Positions 34,201 to 42,765 of a DNA stretch of 64,000 nucleotides are shown piece by piece. The position numbers were made by a program, and so were the translations under genes. Every line of letters begins with the position of its first letter. The stretch's first letter is position 1. Below the pieces are notes generated by a model that saw only the letters and a program-made list of their open reading frames with translations, searched no databases and was not told the DNA's origin. The stretch comes from Kitasatospora sp. NBC_01266 (GTDB lineage Bacteria; Actinomycetota; Actinomycetes; Streptomycetales; Streptomycetaceae), in contig NZ_CP108458.1 of the NCBI RefSeq assembly GCF_036242395.1, forward strand, positions 4,898,001 to 4,962,000, written 5' to 3'.

Positions 34201-37200
34201 ATGGCCGGGGGCGGGGGACGGGACGGGGCAGCGCGGGACCTGATCGGACGGGAGGCCGAACTCCGCGCCGCCCGGGAGGCGTTGCGGGAGGCCGGCACGG
34301 TCCTGCTGACCGGCCCCGGGGGCATCGGGCGCAGCGCCCTGGCCACCGCCCTCGCGGCCGAGGCGGCCGGGCTCGGCACCACCGTGCTGCGCTGCACACC
34401 GGCGGCGCCGGAGCGGGCGCTGCCCTACGTGGGCCTCTGCGACCTGCTGGCCGGGCTGCCGGGCGGGTGGTTGGACGCCCTGCTCGACGGCCTCCCGGCG
34501 CAGCGGCGCGCCGCGCTGGGCGGGGCCCTGCTGCGCGGCGCCCGGCCCGCCGCCGCCGTGGACCGGCTGGCGCTCGGCCTCGCGCTGGCCGAGCTGTTGC
34601 GGACGCTGGCGGGGCGGGCCCAGGGAAGCGGGCTGCTGCTCGTGCTGGACGGGCTGCAGTGGCTGGACGAGCCGAGCGCGCAGGCGCTCGGCTTCGCGCT
34701 GCGGCGGACGGGGGCGGGGGTGCGCGTGCTCGCGACCCTGCGCGATGGTGCGGCGGCCGTCCGCTGGTGGGAGATCTGCCCGCCGTCGACCGTCGAGTCG
34801 CGGCTGACGCCCTTGGCACCCACCGCCCTTGCCGAACTGCTGGCACGCGAACTCGGGGGCCCGCTGCCGGTGGCGCTGCTGCGTGACGTTCAGCTGGCCG
34901 CGGCGGGAAATCCGGGGCAGGCACTGGAACTCGCGCGGGTCGGCTTCCGGTTCGGCCTGCTGGGACCGCACGGGGTGCCGACCAGCCTGCGCGCCGAGGT
35001 GCTGGAGCGCCTGCGGCCGTACGGGGCGGCGGAGCGGCGCCTGCTGCTGTCGGCCGCGGCGGTGGCCCGCCCGACACTGGCGCTGCTGCGCCGGGCGACG
35101 GGGGCCGAGCCGCTCCAGCTGCTGGACGGGGCGCTGCGCGCGGACGTCCTGGAGCTGATCGACCCGCCGCAGGACGCCGAACCGGCCGCGGCCGGTGGCG
35201 GATCCGAGGCCGAACGCCGCGCCGGGGAGCTGCGCTTCCGCGAGCCGGTGGTGCGCGCGGTCCTGCTGGCCGAGGCCTCGCCGACCGAACTCGCCTCCGC
35301 CCGCAGCGCGCTGGCCCTCGCCACCACCGACCCGGACGAGCGCGCCCACCTCGCCGCGCTGGCCCAACTCGGCGCGGCGGCGGGTTCAGCGGGCGCGGTG
35401 GGCTCGGTGGCTGATGCGGCGCCGGACTGGCCGACCGCGCCGGACCGGCCGACCGCGCCGGACCGGCCGACCGCGCCGGACGCCCGCACCCTGGCTGCGG
35501 CGGCACGCCACGCCCACCAGCGCGACGCGCCCGAAGAGGCCTACGAACTGGCCCTGTTGGCCGGCGGCCAGGACGCGCGCCGACTGGAGCACGTGGTGGA
35601 CGCGGCCGACTACGCGGTGGCCGCCGCGCGCTGGCCCGAGGCCCGGGCGTTGGCGCTGCGGGCACTCGGCGGCGCCAACGCGCTGTCCCCGGCGGCGGTC
35701 GCGCTGCGCACCCGGGCCCGGGTGGTGCTGCTCCGCTCGGCCGGGCAGGCGCTGGCGGGGCTGCGGGAGGTGATCGCGGACGGCTTGGCCGAGGTCGGCG
35801 CGGTCCGGCGAACGCAGCTGGAGGGGGCGGGAGGTGACGGTGCCGGTGACGGTGCCGATGCAGCGGGGGAGACGGCGACGGCCCTGCGCTGGGCGGAACC
35901 CGAGCTGCTCCGCTGGGCCGCCGAGCGCCAGCTGCTCGCGGGCAGCCCCGGGCGGGCGCTCCCGGTGCTGCGGGCCGCGCTGGCCTCGCTCACGCCCTCC
36001 TCACCTGTGCCGTCCTCGCTCGCGCCGTCCTCACCTGTGCCGCTCTCACCCGTGCCCTCCTCGCCCGCGCCACCCGTGCCCGCCCTTGGCCCGGTGGCCC
36101 AACGAGTCGCCGTGCTCGAGACGCTCGCCACCGTGCGGGCCGCGCACGGTGACCTGATGGCCGGTCGGCGAGCGCTGGCGGAGGCCACCGCCTTGCTGCG
36201 CCAGGTGGAGCGGCGCACCGTGCGACACGAACTCCGCCTCGGTCTGCTCGATGCCGAGCTGAGTCTGGACGATCCCGCCGCCGTCCGGATCGCCTTGGCC
36301 GCGACCGGTGCGGCCGCCGCCGGCGTGGTCACTCCCGCGGTCGCGGGCCCGGCTGCCCTCACCCTGCGCTGCGCGGCATACGCCCAGCTCGGTGACGCGG
36401 CGTCAGCGATGGCGATGGCCGGCCGACTGCAGGAGGTTCTGGCCGCCGCCGGGGAACCGCTGGCCGGCGCCGCCCCGGCCGCTCCGCCCGGTCCGGTGCA
36501 CGGGCTCGCGCTGCACGCGGTGGCGCTCGCCGAACTGGCGGGCGGCAGCGCCGACCGGGCCGGGCAGCTGGCGCGCCGAGCGGCGGCCTGCTGGGGGGCG
36601 GTCGGCGATCGCTGGCACCAGGTGCGCGCCCTCGGCACGCTCGGCGAGTCGGCCCTGCTCGGCGGCGATGCCACTGCCACGGCGGCCGGGGTGGAGGCGC
36701 TTCAGGAGGCGCACCGGCTGAGCACGGCGGCGGAGCTGGCGGACCCGGCCGCCGTGCGCAGGCTCGCGCTGCTGGTCGAAGGGCTCGCGGCGCTGGGGGA
36801 GCACGGCGCGGCAGCGCAGGTCCTGGGCCAGGCCCGCGAGTTGACCGTGCGGTGGGAGGGCGTGCCGGACAGTCCGGCACGGGCCGCACTGGACCGGTCC
36901 TGCGGGCTGGCGCAGGCGGGCCTGGGGAACGGCCGGGCCGCGGCTGATCTGCTGCGGTCGGCGGCGGAGCGGCAACGCGCGGCGGTACTGCCCTTGGAGG
37001 TGGCCAGGACGCTGCTGGCCCTCGGGTCGGTCGAGCGGCGCCTGCGGCATCGGTCGGATGCCCGGACGGCACTCCTGGAAGCCCGGCAGCTCTGCGCGGA
37101 GCACGCGGCCGGGCCCCTGCTGACCAGGGTGGAGCGGGAGTTGGAGCGCCTGGAGCAGACGGTCGCCCTGCCGGGCACGGACGGTGGACTGCTGACGGCC

Positions 37201-37371
37201 AGTGAGCAGCGGATGGCAGGCCTGGCCGCCGACGGCGCGTCCAACCGCGAGGTGGCCGCCGCTCTCTTCGTGAGCGTGAAGACCGTCGAAGGCACCCTCT
37301 CCCGGGTCTACCGCAAGCTCGGTGTGCGCTCCCGAGTAGGTCTCGCCCGAGCCCTCGCCGCCGGCAGCTGA
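34201..37371 (+). CDS. Large LuxR-family ATPase regulator with altered P-loop
   Basis: A 1056-residue LAL-like regulator: ATPase domain at the N terminus, helical TPR-like middle, LuxR HTH at the end. The P-loop reads GPGGIGRS at 38-45, so the Walker A Lys is Arg44. The Walker B-like strand is LLLVLDGLQWLDE near 148. The HTH is LLTASEQRMAGLAADGASNR, then SVKTVEGTLSRVYRKLGV. Two low-complexity inserts occur: three 18-bp repeats at 35421-35474 (PDWPTA, PDRPTA units) and a Pro/Ser stretch near residue 600. ATG 34201 follows GGGAGG at a long 11-base spacing; GTG 34189 is an alternative. No adjacent pathway reveals its target. Confidence 0.87.
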   Translation: MAGGGGRDGAARDLIGREAELRAAREALREAGTVLLTGPGGIGRSALATALAAEAAGLGTTVLRCTPAAPERALPYVGLCDLLAGLPGGWLDALLDGLPAQRRAALGGALLRGARPAAAVDRLALGLALAELLRTLAGRAQGSGLLLVLDGLQWLDEPSAQALGFALRRTGAGVRVLATLRDGAAAVRWWEICPPSTVESRLTPLAPTALAELLARELGGPLPVALLRDVQLAAAGNPGQALELARVGFRFGLLGPHGVPTSLRAEVLERLRPYGAAERRLLLSAAAVARPTLALLRRATGAEPLQLLDGALRADVLELIDPPQDAEPAAAGGGSEAERRAGELRFREPVVRAVLLAEASPTELASARSALALATTDPDERAHLAALAQLGAAAGSAGAVGSVADAAPDWPTAPDRPTAPDRPTAPDARTLAAAARHAHQRDAPEEAYELALLAGGQDARRLEHVVDAADYAVAAARWPEARALALRALGGANALSPAAVALRTRARVVLLRSAGQALAGLREVIADGLAEVGAVRRTQLEGAGGDGAGDGADAAGETATALRWAEPELLRWAAERQLLAGSPGRALPVLRAALASLTPSSPVPSSLAPSSPVPLSPVPSSPAPPVPALGPVAQRVAVLETLATVRAAHGDLMAGRRALAEATALLRQVERRTVRHELRLGLLDAELSLDDPAAVRIALAATGAAAAGVVTPAVAGPAALTLRCAAYAQLGDAASAMAMAGRLQEVLAAAGEPLAGAAPAAPPGPVHGLALHAVALAELAGGSADRAGQLARRAAACWGAVGDRWHQVRALGTLGESALLGGDATATAAGVEALQEAHRLSTAAELADPAAVRRLALLVEGLAALGEHGAAAQVLGQARELTVRWEGVPDSPARAALDRSCGLAQAGLGNGRAAADLLRSAAERQRAAVLPLEVARTLLALGSVERRLRHRSDARTALLEARQLCAEHAAGPLLTRVERELERLEQTVALPGTDGGLLTASEQRMAGLAADGASNREVAAALFVSVKTVEGTLSRVYRKLGVRSRVGLARALAAGS

Positions 37372-37667
37372 ACCGCCCCGAGGTCCCACCCCACTCCCCA
37401 CCGATGCCGCACTCGTGCCTCGGTCCATCGTCATGCCCGAGTGCGCCACGACCCCAGCAGACCCCCAGCAGACCCCGGCAGCAACCGGCATGACGTCCGG
37501 CGACATCCCAGGACACGATCGCGACATACAACCAGCAGGGGATATCCCTCTTTTGACGGTGGATCGACAAGCCTAGCTTGGAGCTACCCCAACCAAGGCG
37601 CCAGGCTCGGCCGCACCTGCGGCAGTCGGCGCCCTCGGTCGATCGCTCCCGTCTCAGGAGGACTTCT
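37372..37667. other. Promoter region of the sedolisin gene
   Basis: About 300 bp. TTGACG (37553-37558) and TAGCTT (37574-37579) are a possible promoter with a short 15-bp spacer. A GCACTCG/CGAGTGC dyad lies at about 37409-37444. CCCAGCAGACC is imperfectly repeated near 37450-37480. Confidence 0.4.
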
Positions 37668-39323
37668 GTGAAGCTCCGCATCAGGCCTGTCGTCGGACTG
37701 CTCGCCGCTCCACTGCCGATCATCGCGCTGGCCGCCGCGCCCGCGTTCGCCGCCCAGCCCGCCGCCCAGTCGCCCGCCGCACTGCGCGGGGATGTCGTGG
37801 CGGCGGTCAGTCACTCCGTCCGCACCGGCGATGTCGCGGCCGGGCAGCGGATATCCGTGGCGGTCAGCCTCGCGCAGCGGGACACGGCAGGGCTGGACGC
37901 CTTCCTCAACCAGGTGACCGACCCGAACTCCGCCGAGTACCAGCACTACCTGACGGTGGACCAGTTCGCCCAGCGGTTCGGGGCGACCCCGGCAACGGTC
38001 GCCAAGGTCTCCGCCTACCTGGCGGGCCAGGGGCTGCAGGTCGGCGACGTGACCGCCAACCGGCTCACCATCGAGGCCAGTGGCACCGCGGCCCAGGTGC
38101 AGAAGGCCTTCGGGACCAGCCTGGCCACCTACCGGGACAACCAGGACGGGCACAGCTACTTCGCCAACACCAGCGAGCCGGTGCTGCCCGCCGACATCGC
38201 CTCCGTGGTGACCGACGTGTCCGGCCTCAACAGCTACGCCAAGTACACCCACTTCAGCACCAAGTCGACCGCCCAGGCGACTCCGGACGCCAGCTCCAAG
38301 ACTCCCGCCGGGCTGAGCCCGACCAACGCGCAGGCTGCCTACAACCTCACCTCCACGATCAAGGCCGGCACCAACGGCAAGGGCGTCACGGTCGGACTCC
38401 TGGAGTTCTCCGGCTTCCAGCAGTCCGATGTGGCGGCCTACGACAAGGGCTTCGGCCTGAAGCTCCCCGCGCCGACCGTGGTCAACGCCGGCGGTGGCAC
38501 CACCGACCTGTCGGGCCAGGACGAGGTCGACCTGGACATCGAGGTCGTCCAGGCGCTGGCGCCCGGCGCGACGATCAAGGTCTACGAGGCCCCGAACAGC
38601 GACGCCGGCGAGACCGCGGTCTACAGCAAGCTGGTCAGCGACAACGTCCCGGTCATCTCCACGAGTTGGGGCACCTACGAGGCGGGCGAGACGCCGAGCA
38701 ACCGGGTGGCCGTCGACGCCGACCTCCAGGAGGCCGCGGCGCAGGGCCAGTCGGTCTACGCCGCCTCCGGTGACAGCGGCTCGGACGACGCCGGCAACGG
38801 TGGCACCTCGGTCGACTTCCCGGCCTCCGACCCGTGGGTCACCGGGGCCGGCGGCACCACGCTCTCGCTGGGCTCCGGTGGCGCCTGGAAGAGCGAGACG
38901 GCCTGGTCCGGCAGCGGTGGCGGGGTCTCCTCCTACTTCAACACGCCGAGCTACCAGACGAAGGTCAACAAGGGCACCTACCGGTCGGTGCCGGATGTCG
39001 CCTCCGAGGCCGACCCGAACACCGGCTGGGCGGTCTACACCGAGGGCGCCTGGAACGTGTACGGCGGCACCAGCGCCTCGGCGCCGAACTGGGCGGCCTT
39101 CACGGCGGTCTACGACAGTGCGGCCAAGGCCAAGGGCAAGGCCTCCTTCGGGTTCGCGAACAGCCGGATCTACACGCTGGCGGCCTCCAGCTCCTACGCC
39201 TCCGCCTTCCACGACGTGAAGTCCGGGAACAACGGGGCCTACAGCGCGGGCACCGGCTACGACAAGGTGACCGGGTGGGGCTCCTACAACGGGGCCAACT
39301 TCCTGAAGGCCGAGCTGGGCTGA
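37668..39323 (+). CDS. Secreted sedolisin-type serine-carboxyl peptidase (S53)
   Basis: A 551-residue exported protease. The signal peptide (about 1-29) ends APAFAA. A pro-domain (about 35-195, with SAEYQHYLTVDQFAQRFG) keeps the enzyme inactive until acid processing. The catalytic domain has Glu286 and Asp290 in QDEVDLDIE, the oxyanion Asp369 in AASGDSGSDD, and Ser469 in GGTSASAP. The C-terminal Ca site is in YDKVTGWGSYNG. This is the full kumamolisin-like set; acidic pH optimum is expected. GTG 37668 has AGGAGG at 37656-37661. A terminator follows the stop. Confidence 0.93.
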   Translation: MKLRIRPVVGLLAAPLPIIALAAAPAFAAQPAAQSPAALRGDVVAAVSHSVRTGDVAAGQRISVAVSLAQRDTAGLDAFLNQVTDPNSAEYQHYLTVDQFAQRFGATPATVAKVSAYLAGQGLQVGDVTANRLTIEASGTAAQVQKAFGTSLATYRDNQDGHSYFANTSEPVLPADIASVVTDVSGLNSYAKYTHFSTKSTAQATPDASSKTPAGLSPTNAQAAYNLTSTIKAGTNGKGVTVGLLEFSGFQQSDVAAYDKGFGLKLPAPTVVNAGGGTTDLSGQDEVDLDIEVVQALAPGATIKVYEAPNSDAGETAVYSKLVSDNVPVISTSWGTYEAGETPSNRVAVDADLQEAAAQGQSVYAASGDSGSDDAGNGGTSVDFPASDPWVTGAGGTTLSLGSGGAWKSETAWSGSGGGVSSYFNTPSYQTKVNKGTYRSVPDVASEADPNTGWAVYTEGAWNVYGGTSASAPNWAAFTAVYDSAAKAKGKASFGFANSRIYTLAASSSYASAFHDVKSGNNGAYSAGTGYDKVTGWGSYNGANFLKAELG

Positions 39324-39350
39324 TCAACGACGTCCACCGCTGGGTGGGCA

Positions 39351-39386
39351 GCGCCAGGGGCCGGGCCTACGCCTGGCCCCTGGCGC
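39351..39386 (+). terminator. Terminator of the sedolisin gene
   Basis: A 16-bp stem with one G-T pair (39351-39366 with 39371-39386), loop CTAC. Confidence 0.85.
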
Positions 39387-39437
39387 CGTGCCAGGCCATA
39401 GGCTGGACGGGAGTGAACCCGGACCGGAGGCAGGACG

Positions 39438-39668
39438 ATGGCAGGACAGCACGAGCGGGACAGCCGGAGCGAGCAGGACCAGCAGCCCGCGGCTCCGACC
39501 GCCGCGAAGCCGGGCCCGGCCGCCCCCGCGAAGAAGACCAAGCTGGTGTTCGCGGACCCGCTGAGTCGGCAGACGGCGGATGACACCGACACGGGCTGGG
39601 GCGAATCCGGGGCTTCGCGCGGTCTGGACTGGTACCTGAGCCAGCGACCCCCGCACCACGGCGGCTAG
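39438..39668 (+). CDS. Small hydrophilic protein of unknown function
   Basis: 76 residues, no cysteines, no membrane segment. The first 30 residues are Gln/Ala/Pro-rich and likely disordered; then KKTKLVFADPLSRQTADDTD and a C-terminal GLDWYLSQRPPHHGG that looks like a conserved short motif. GGAGG stands 10 bases before the ATG, and third-base bias is strong, so it is a real gene. I do not recognise the family. Confidence 0.75.
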   Translation: MAGQHERDSRSEQDQQPAAPTAAKPGPAAPAKKTKLVFADPLSRQTADDTDTGWGESGASRGLDWYLSQRPPHHGG

Positions 39669-39737
39669 TCAGCCTACTCAGGGGCCGGCAGGCCCGGAAG
39701 CGGCCGAGTGCCCTGCTTCCTGCCCCGCGCCGCACCC

Positions 39738-40070
39738 TCACCGCCCCGAGGGGCAGCGCGGTGCCGCTGCCGAGGTCGGCAGCGATTGCGGGCCGACCGG
39801 AGCTGCCGGTCCGGGCGGGCCGGGGTAGAGCGGACCGGCGGCGATCGCCGTGGCGGCGGCGAGCAGGCTGGTGGCCAGCACGCCCGGTCGATGCCGCACC
39901 GCCTGCCGCAGGCGCTGCCGCCCGCCACCACCACGCCGGATCGGGCGGAACTCGGGGACGGTCTGCCGCGGCGGCAGCGGGGACGGGCACCGGGGCGGCG
40001 GCTGCTGGGCGCACCGCCGGGCGGTCGGTGACGGCGGCGCGGTCGTGCTCGTGGTCGCGGTCGTGGTCAT
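39738..40070 (-). CDS. Short membrane-anchored protein, perhaps a truncated SAF/RcpC-like protein
   Basis: 110 residues starting MTTTATTSTTAPPSPTARRC, with a basic block RRGGGGRQRLRQAVRHR before one hydrophobic segment GVLATSLLAAATAIAAG, then a Pro-rich tail to the stop. The layout (Pro-rich start, VPEFRPIRRG, basic HRPGVLA anchor) matches the beginning of streptomycete SAF/RcpC-CpaB-like proteins often found beside fmdB, but no SAF domain follows in any frame, so this may be a remnant. GGAGGTGG upstream of ATG 40070 supports expression. A terminator separates it from fmdB. Confidence 0.5.
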   Translation of the reverse strand: MTTTATTSTTAPPSPTARRCAQQPPPRCPSPLPPRQTVPEFRPIRRGGGGRQRLRQAVRHRPGVLATSLLAAATAIAAGPLYPGPPGPAAPVGPQSLPTSAAAPRCPSGR

Positions 40071-40266
40071 GGGATCCACCTCCGTGTCGGGCGCTCGGGC
40101 GGGGCTGCCTGGGCTTGCCGGACCAGCATCCGACCCGCACACCACCGCGCCCAGCCCCCACCGAATTCCTGTGGATAACCCAGCACCTGTGGACAACCCG
40201 CAGCCTCCACGCCGCACCGCGGCACCACGCAGCACCGCCTCACCGCGCACCGCACCGCACCATGAC

Positions 40267-40318
40267 GCGGAAAGGCCTCTGGTGGCGCCCGATCGGGCGC
40301 CACCAGGGGCCTTTCCGC
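40267..40318 (-). terminator. Long terminator hairpin after the fmdB gene
   Basis: A 26-bp stem with one G-T pair (40267-40292 with 40293-40318) and virtually no loop. Confidence 0.88.
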
Positions 40319-40338
40319 AAGAAAATCCGGAAGCCGCC

Positions 40339-40692
40339 TCAGCTGGCCGAACTCGAGGTCGAGCTCGAGGACGACGACGAGGAGGTCGAGGACGAGGAGC
40401 TCGAACTCGACGACGAGGTCGACGAGGAACCCGCTCCAGATCCCGAACCGGTGCTCGAGCCCGAGGACGACGCCCCCGTCGAGGTCGACGCGGACCCCAC
40501 CGAGCTGCTGGAGGAGGAGCGGCTGTCGGTCCGGTAGAACCCGGAGCCCTTGAACACCACGCCCACTGCCGAGAAGACCTTGCGCAGGCGTCCCTCGCAG
40601 TTGGGGCACACGGTCAGCGCCTCGTCGGTGAACTTCTGCACCGCCTCAAGGCCGCTGCCGCACTCGGTGCACTGGTACTGGTACGTGGGCAC
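40339..40692 (-). CDS. FmdB-type zinc-ribbon protein with serine-rich tail
   Basis: 117 residues. The N-terminal half is the FmdB zinc ribbon: PTYQYQCTECG, then EALTVCPNCEGRLRKVFSAV and KGSGFYRTDSR, with four zinc Cys in two CxxC pairs. From about residue 63 the protein is a tail of nearly pure Ser, Thr, Gly and Ala with long Ser runs. FmdB proteins are often called regulators but their role is unclear. GTG 40692 has AGGAGG at good spacing. The Ser-rich tail is unusual in length and is coded by mixed Ser codons, which on the other strand give a false acidic frame. Confidence 0.88.
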   Translation of the reverse strand: MPTYQYQCTECGSGLEAVQKFTDEALTVCPNCEGRLRKVFSAVGVVFKGSGFYRTDSRSSSSSSVGSASTSTGASSSGSSTGSGSGAGSSSTSSSSSSSSSSTSSSSSSSSTSSSAS

Positions 40693-40818
40693 TTGTCTTC
40701 CTCCTGGCACTCTCGCCTGATGAGTGCTAACGACGGTCCATGATGCGGCATTCCGCTTGATCAGTCCAGCGCCGACATGGCGCCGCGGGGGTACCTCGTC
40801 GGCTGTGCCGCCGGATTC

Positions 40819-40862
40819 GGCGACGAACCGGCGACGAACCAGCGACGAACCGGCGACGAACT
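40819..40862 (+). repeat. 11-bp tandem repeat
   Basis: GGCGACGAACC is repeated four times with one change in the third and one in the last copy. It lies between the fmdB start and the MFS stop, upstream of fmdB. Confidence 0.78.
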
Positions 40863-40954
40863 GCCTACCGACCGGCGGCTGGCCGACGACGCACGAGCGC
40901 CGGACCGGCCCGCGGCACAGCCCCGGACCACGCACCGGAGTCAGCGCGCCGGAG

Positions 40955-42382
40955 TCAGCGCTCCGACACCCCGGCCAGCGAGGCCACCGCACTGCCGCCG
41001 CCCCTGGCAACGGTACGGCCCCGGGTCCCCGGAGCCACCAGCAGCCGCCGCAACGTGACCAGCGCCACCAGGCCGAGACCCGACCCGGCCAGCGGCACCA
41101 GGAACCCGGTCCACGGCCCGCCGGCGTCGATCAGCTGCCCGGCCACGGTCGAGCCGACCGCCAGGCCCAGGCCGATCGCGCCGGTCAGCCAGGTGAACGC
41201 CTCGGTCTTGGCACCGTCGGCGACCAGGGTCTCGACCAGCGTGTAGCCGGTGATCAGGGTCGGCGCGATGGCCAGCCCGCAGACCAGTCCGGCCACCGCC
41301 AGCGTGGTCAGGTTGGGCATCGCCCAGAGCGTCGAGCAGCCGAGCACCAGCAGCGTGTAGCTGCCGAGCATCCGCTGCTGGGCCGAGTGCCGCCAGTTGA
41401 TCAGCCCGTACAGCACGCCGGCCAGCATCGAGCCGCCGGCGAAGATCCCGTAGACGATGCCGCTCAGCCCGCCCTGCCCGGCCGCTTCGGCGGTGGCGGT
41501 GACCGAGATCTGCATGCCGCCGAAGACGCTGCCGACGCCGAGGAAGGTGCCGGCCAGCAGTCGCACGCCGGGCGAGGCCAGCGCGGAGGTCCGTCGAGCG
41601 CCGGGTTCGGGCAGGTGCCGGGCCGGGGCGGTGCGCCGCTGGGCGGCGAAGGCCAGCCCGCCGACCACGGTGAGCGCGGCCTCGGTGATCAGCGCGGCCG
41701 CCGGGGTCACCGTGGTGGCGATCGCGCCGGCCAGCACCGGGCCGATGACGAAGGTGAACTCGTCGGTCACCGATTCGAAGGCGAAGGCGGTGTTGAGGTG
41801 GGCGGGCCGGTCACTGAGCCGGCCCACCCAGCGGGCCCGGACCATCGCGCCGATCTGCGGCACGGTGGCGCCGGCCGGGACGGCCGCCAGGAAGAGCGTC
41901 CAGACCGGTGCGTGCCCCAGTGCCAGCGCGATCAGCGCGCCCACCGAGACCCCGTGCACCAGCACGCTGGGGACCAGCACGGCGGCCTGGCCGAAGCGGT
42001 CGGCCAGCCGGCCGGTCTGCGGCCCGACCAGGGCCTGGGCCACGGCGGCGACCGCCGCGACGGTGCCGGCGATGCCGTAGGAGCCGTTGGTGCCGCGGAT
42101 CAGCAGCACGATGCCCAGGCTGAGCATCGCGTACGGCAGCCGGGCGGCGAAGGCGGGGACCAGGAAGGTCCACGCGCCGGGGGTGCGCAGCAGGGTGCCG
42201 TACCCGACCCGGATGGGCGTGCCACCGCTGTCCGTGTCCGACGTCACAGTGCTGTCCATCCTGTCCGGTGCCACAGCGCTGTCCGCCTCGTCCGGCGCGG
42301 TGAGCGGTCCGGACGCCTCGACTGCTTCGACGCTGTCGGCCGGGTGTGCCTGGGGATTGTCGACCGTTGGGCGGGCCGCCAC
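40955..42382 (-). CDS. MFS transporter
   Basis: A 475-residue major facilitator with 12 predicted membrane segments after a 55-residue acidic N-terminal tail. TLLRTPGAWTFLVPAFAARL starts the first helix and GRLADRFGQAAVLVPSVLVH gives the loop 2-3 signature. It looks like an efflux pump of the sugar/drug type; substrate unknown. GTG 42382 follows AGGAAGGA. It is followed by the FmdB gene on the same strand after about 260 bp, so separate transcription is likely. Confidence 0.85.
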   Translation of the reverse strand: MAARPTVDNPQAHPADSVEAVEASGPLTAPDEADSAVAPDRMDSTVTSDTDSGGTPIRVGYGTLLRTPGAWTFLVPAFAARLPYAMLSLGIVLLIRGTNGSYGIAGTVAAVAAVAQALVGPQTGRLADRFGQAAVLVPSVLVHGVSVGALIALALGHAPVWTLFLAAVPAGATVPQIGAMVRARWVGRLSDRPAHLNTAFAFESVTDEFTFVIGPVLAGAIATTVTPAAALITEAALTVVGGLAFAAQRRTAPARHLPEPGARRTSALASPGVRLLAGTFLGVGSVFGGMQISVTATAEAAGQGGLSGIVYGIFAGGSMLAGVLYGLINWRHSAQQRMLGSYTLLVLGCSTLWAMPNLTTLAVAGLVCGLAIAPTLITGYTLVETLVADGAKTEAFTWLTGAIGLGLAVGSTVAGQLIDAGGPWTGFLVPLAGSGLGLVALVTLRRLLVAPGTRGRTVARGGGSAVASLAGVSER

Positions 42383-42765
42383 GGTCGGTCCTTCCTGCTG
42401 CCTGGTAGCGCCTGCGGGGACGGGAAAGCCCCGACGGCGCCGAGAGTCGTCCTCTCGCGCGTCGACCGGGGTTGTTACCGGGTCCGACTGGCCGGGTGAT
42501 GGAAGCGGGGCCAGGAAGTGCTGCGGACCGCGGCCGCCGAGCGGTCGCGCCAACTCTGCGTCAGGCAGATGTTGCGGGTGTCTGTTGATACCTCTGTGTC
42601 GGAAACGCACGGGTGATGCGTACCCGCGATCAAGTCTACGTGGGCGCGGCCAACTCTGTCTACGCGCATAGAAGACCCCCTCGCGCTGCCGCTGGCAGTC
42701 GCCGCGCCGTCGCCGGCAGCCCCCGGGCCCTCGCCCCCGCGCCGCCGCCGGCGGTCACCGGGCTG
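42383..42765. other. Intergenic region between MFS and antiporter genes
   Basis: About 380 bp with the minus-strand MFS promoter. The stretch 42560-42660 is less GC-rich. Open frames here have poor codon bias. Nothing recognised. Confidence 0.4.

Noticed and set aside
39761..40537. Acidic Glu/Asp-rich frame on the plus strand
   Set aside because: It is the complement of the serine-rich tail of the FmdB protein.
42475..42669. Possible 64-residue gene on the minus strand
   Set aside because: Third codon positions are not G/C-biased and there is no ribosome site.
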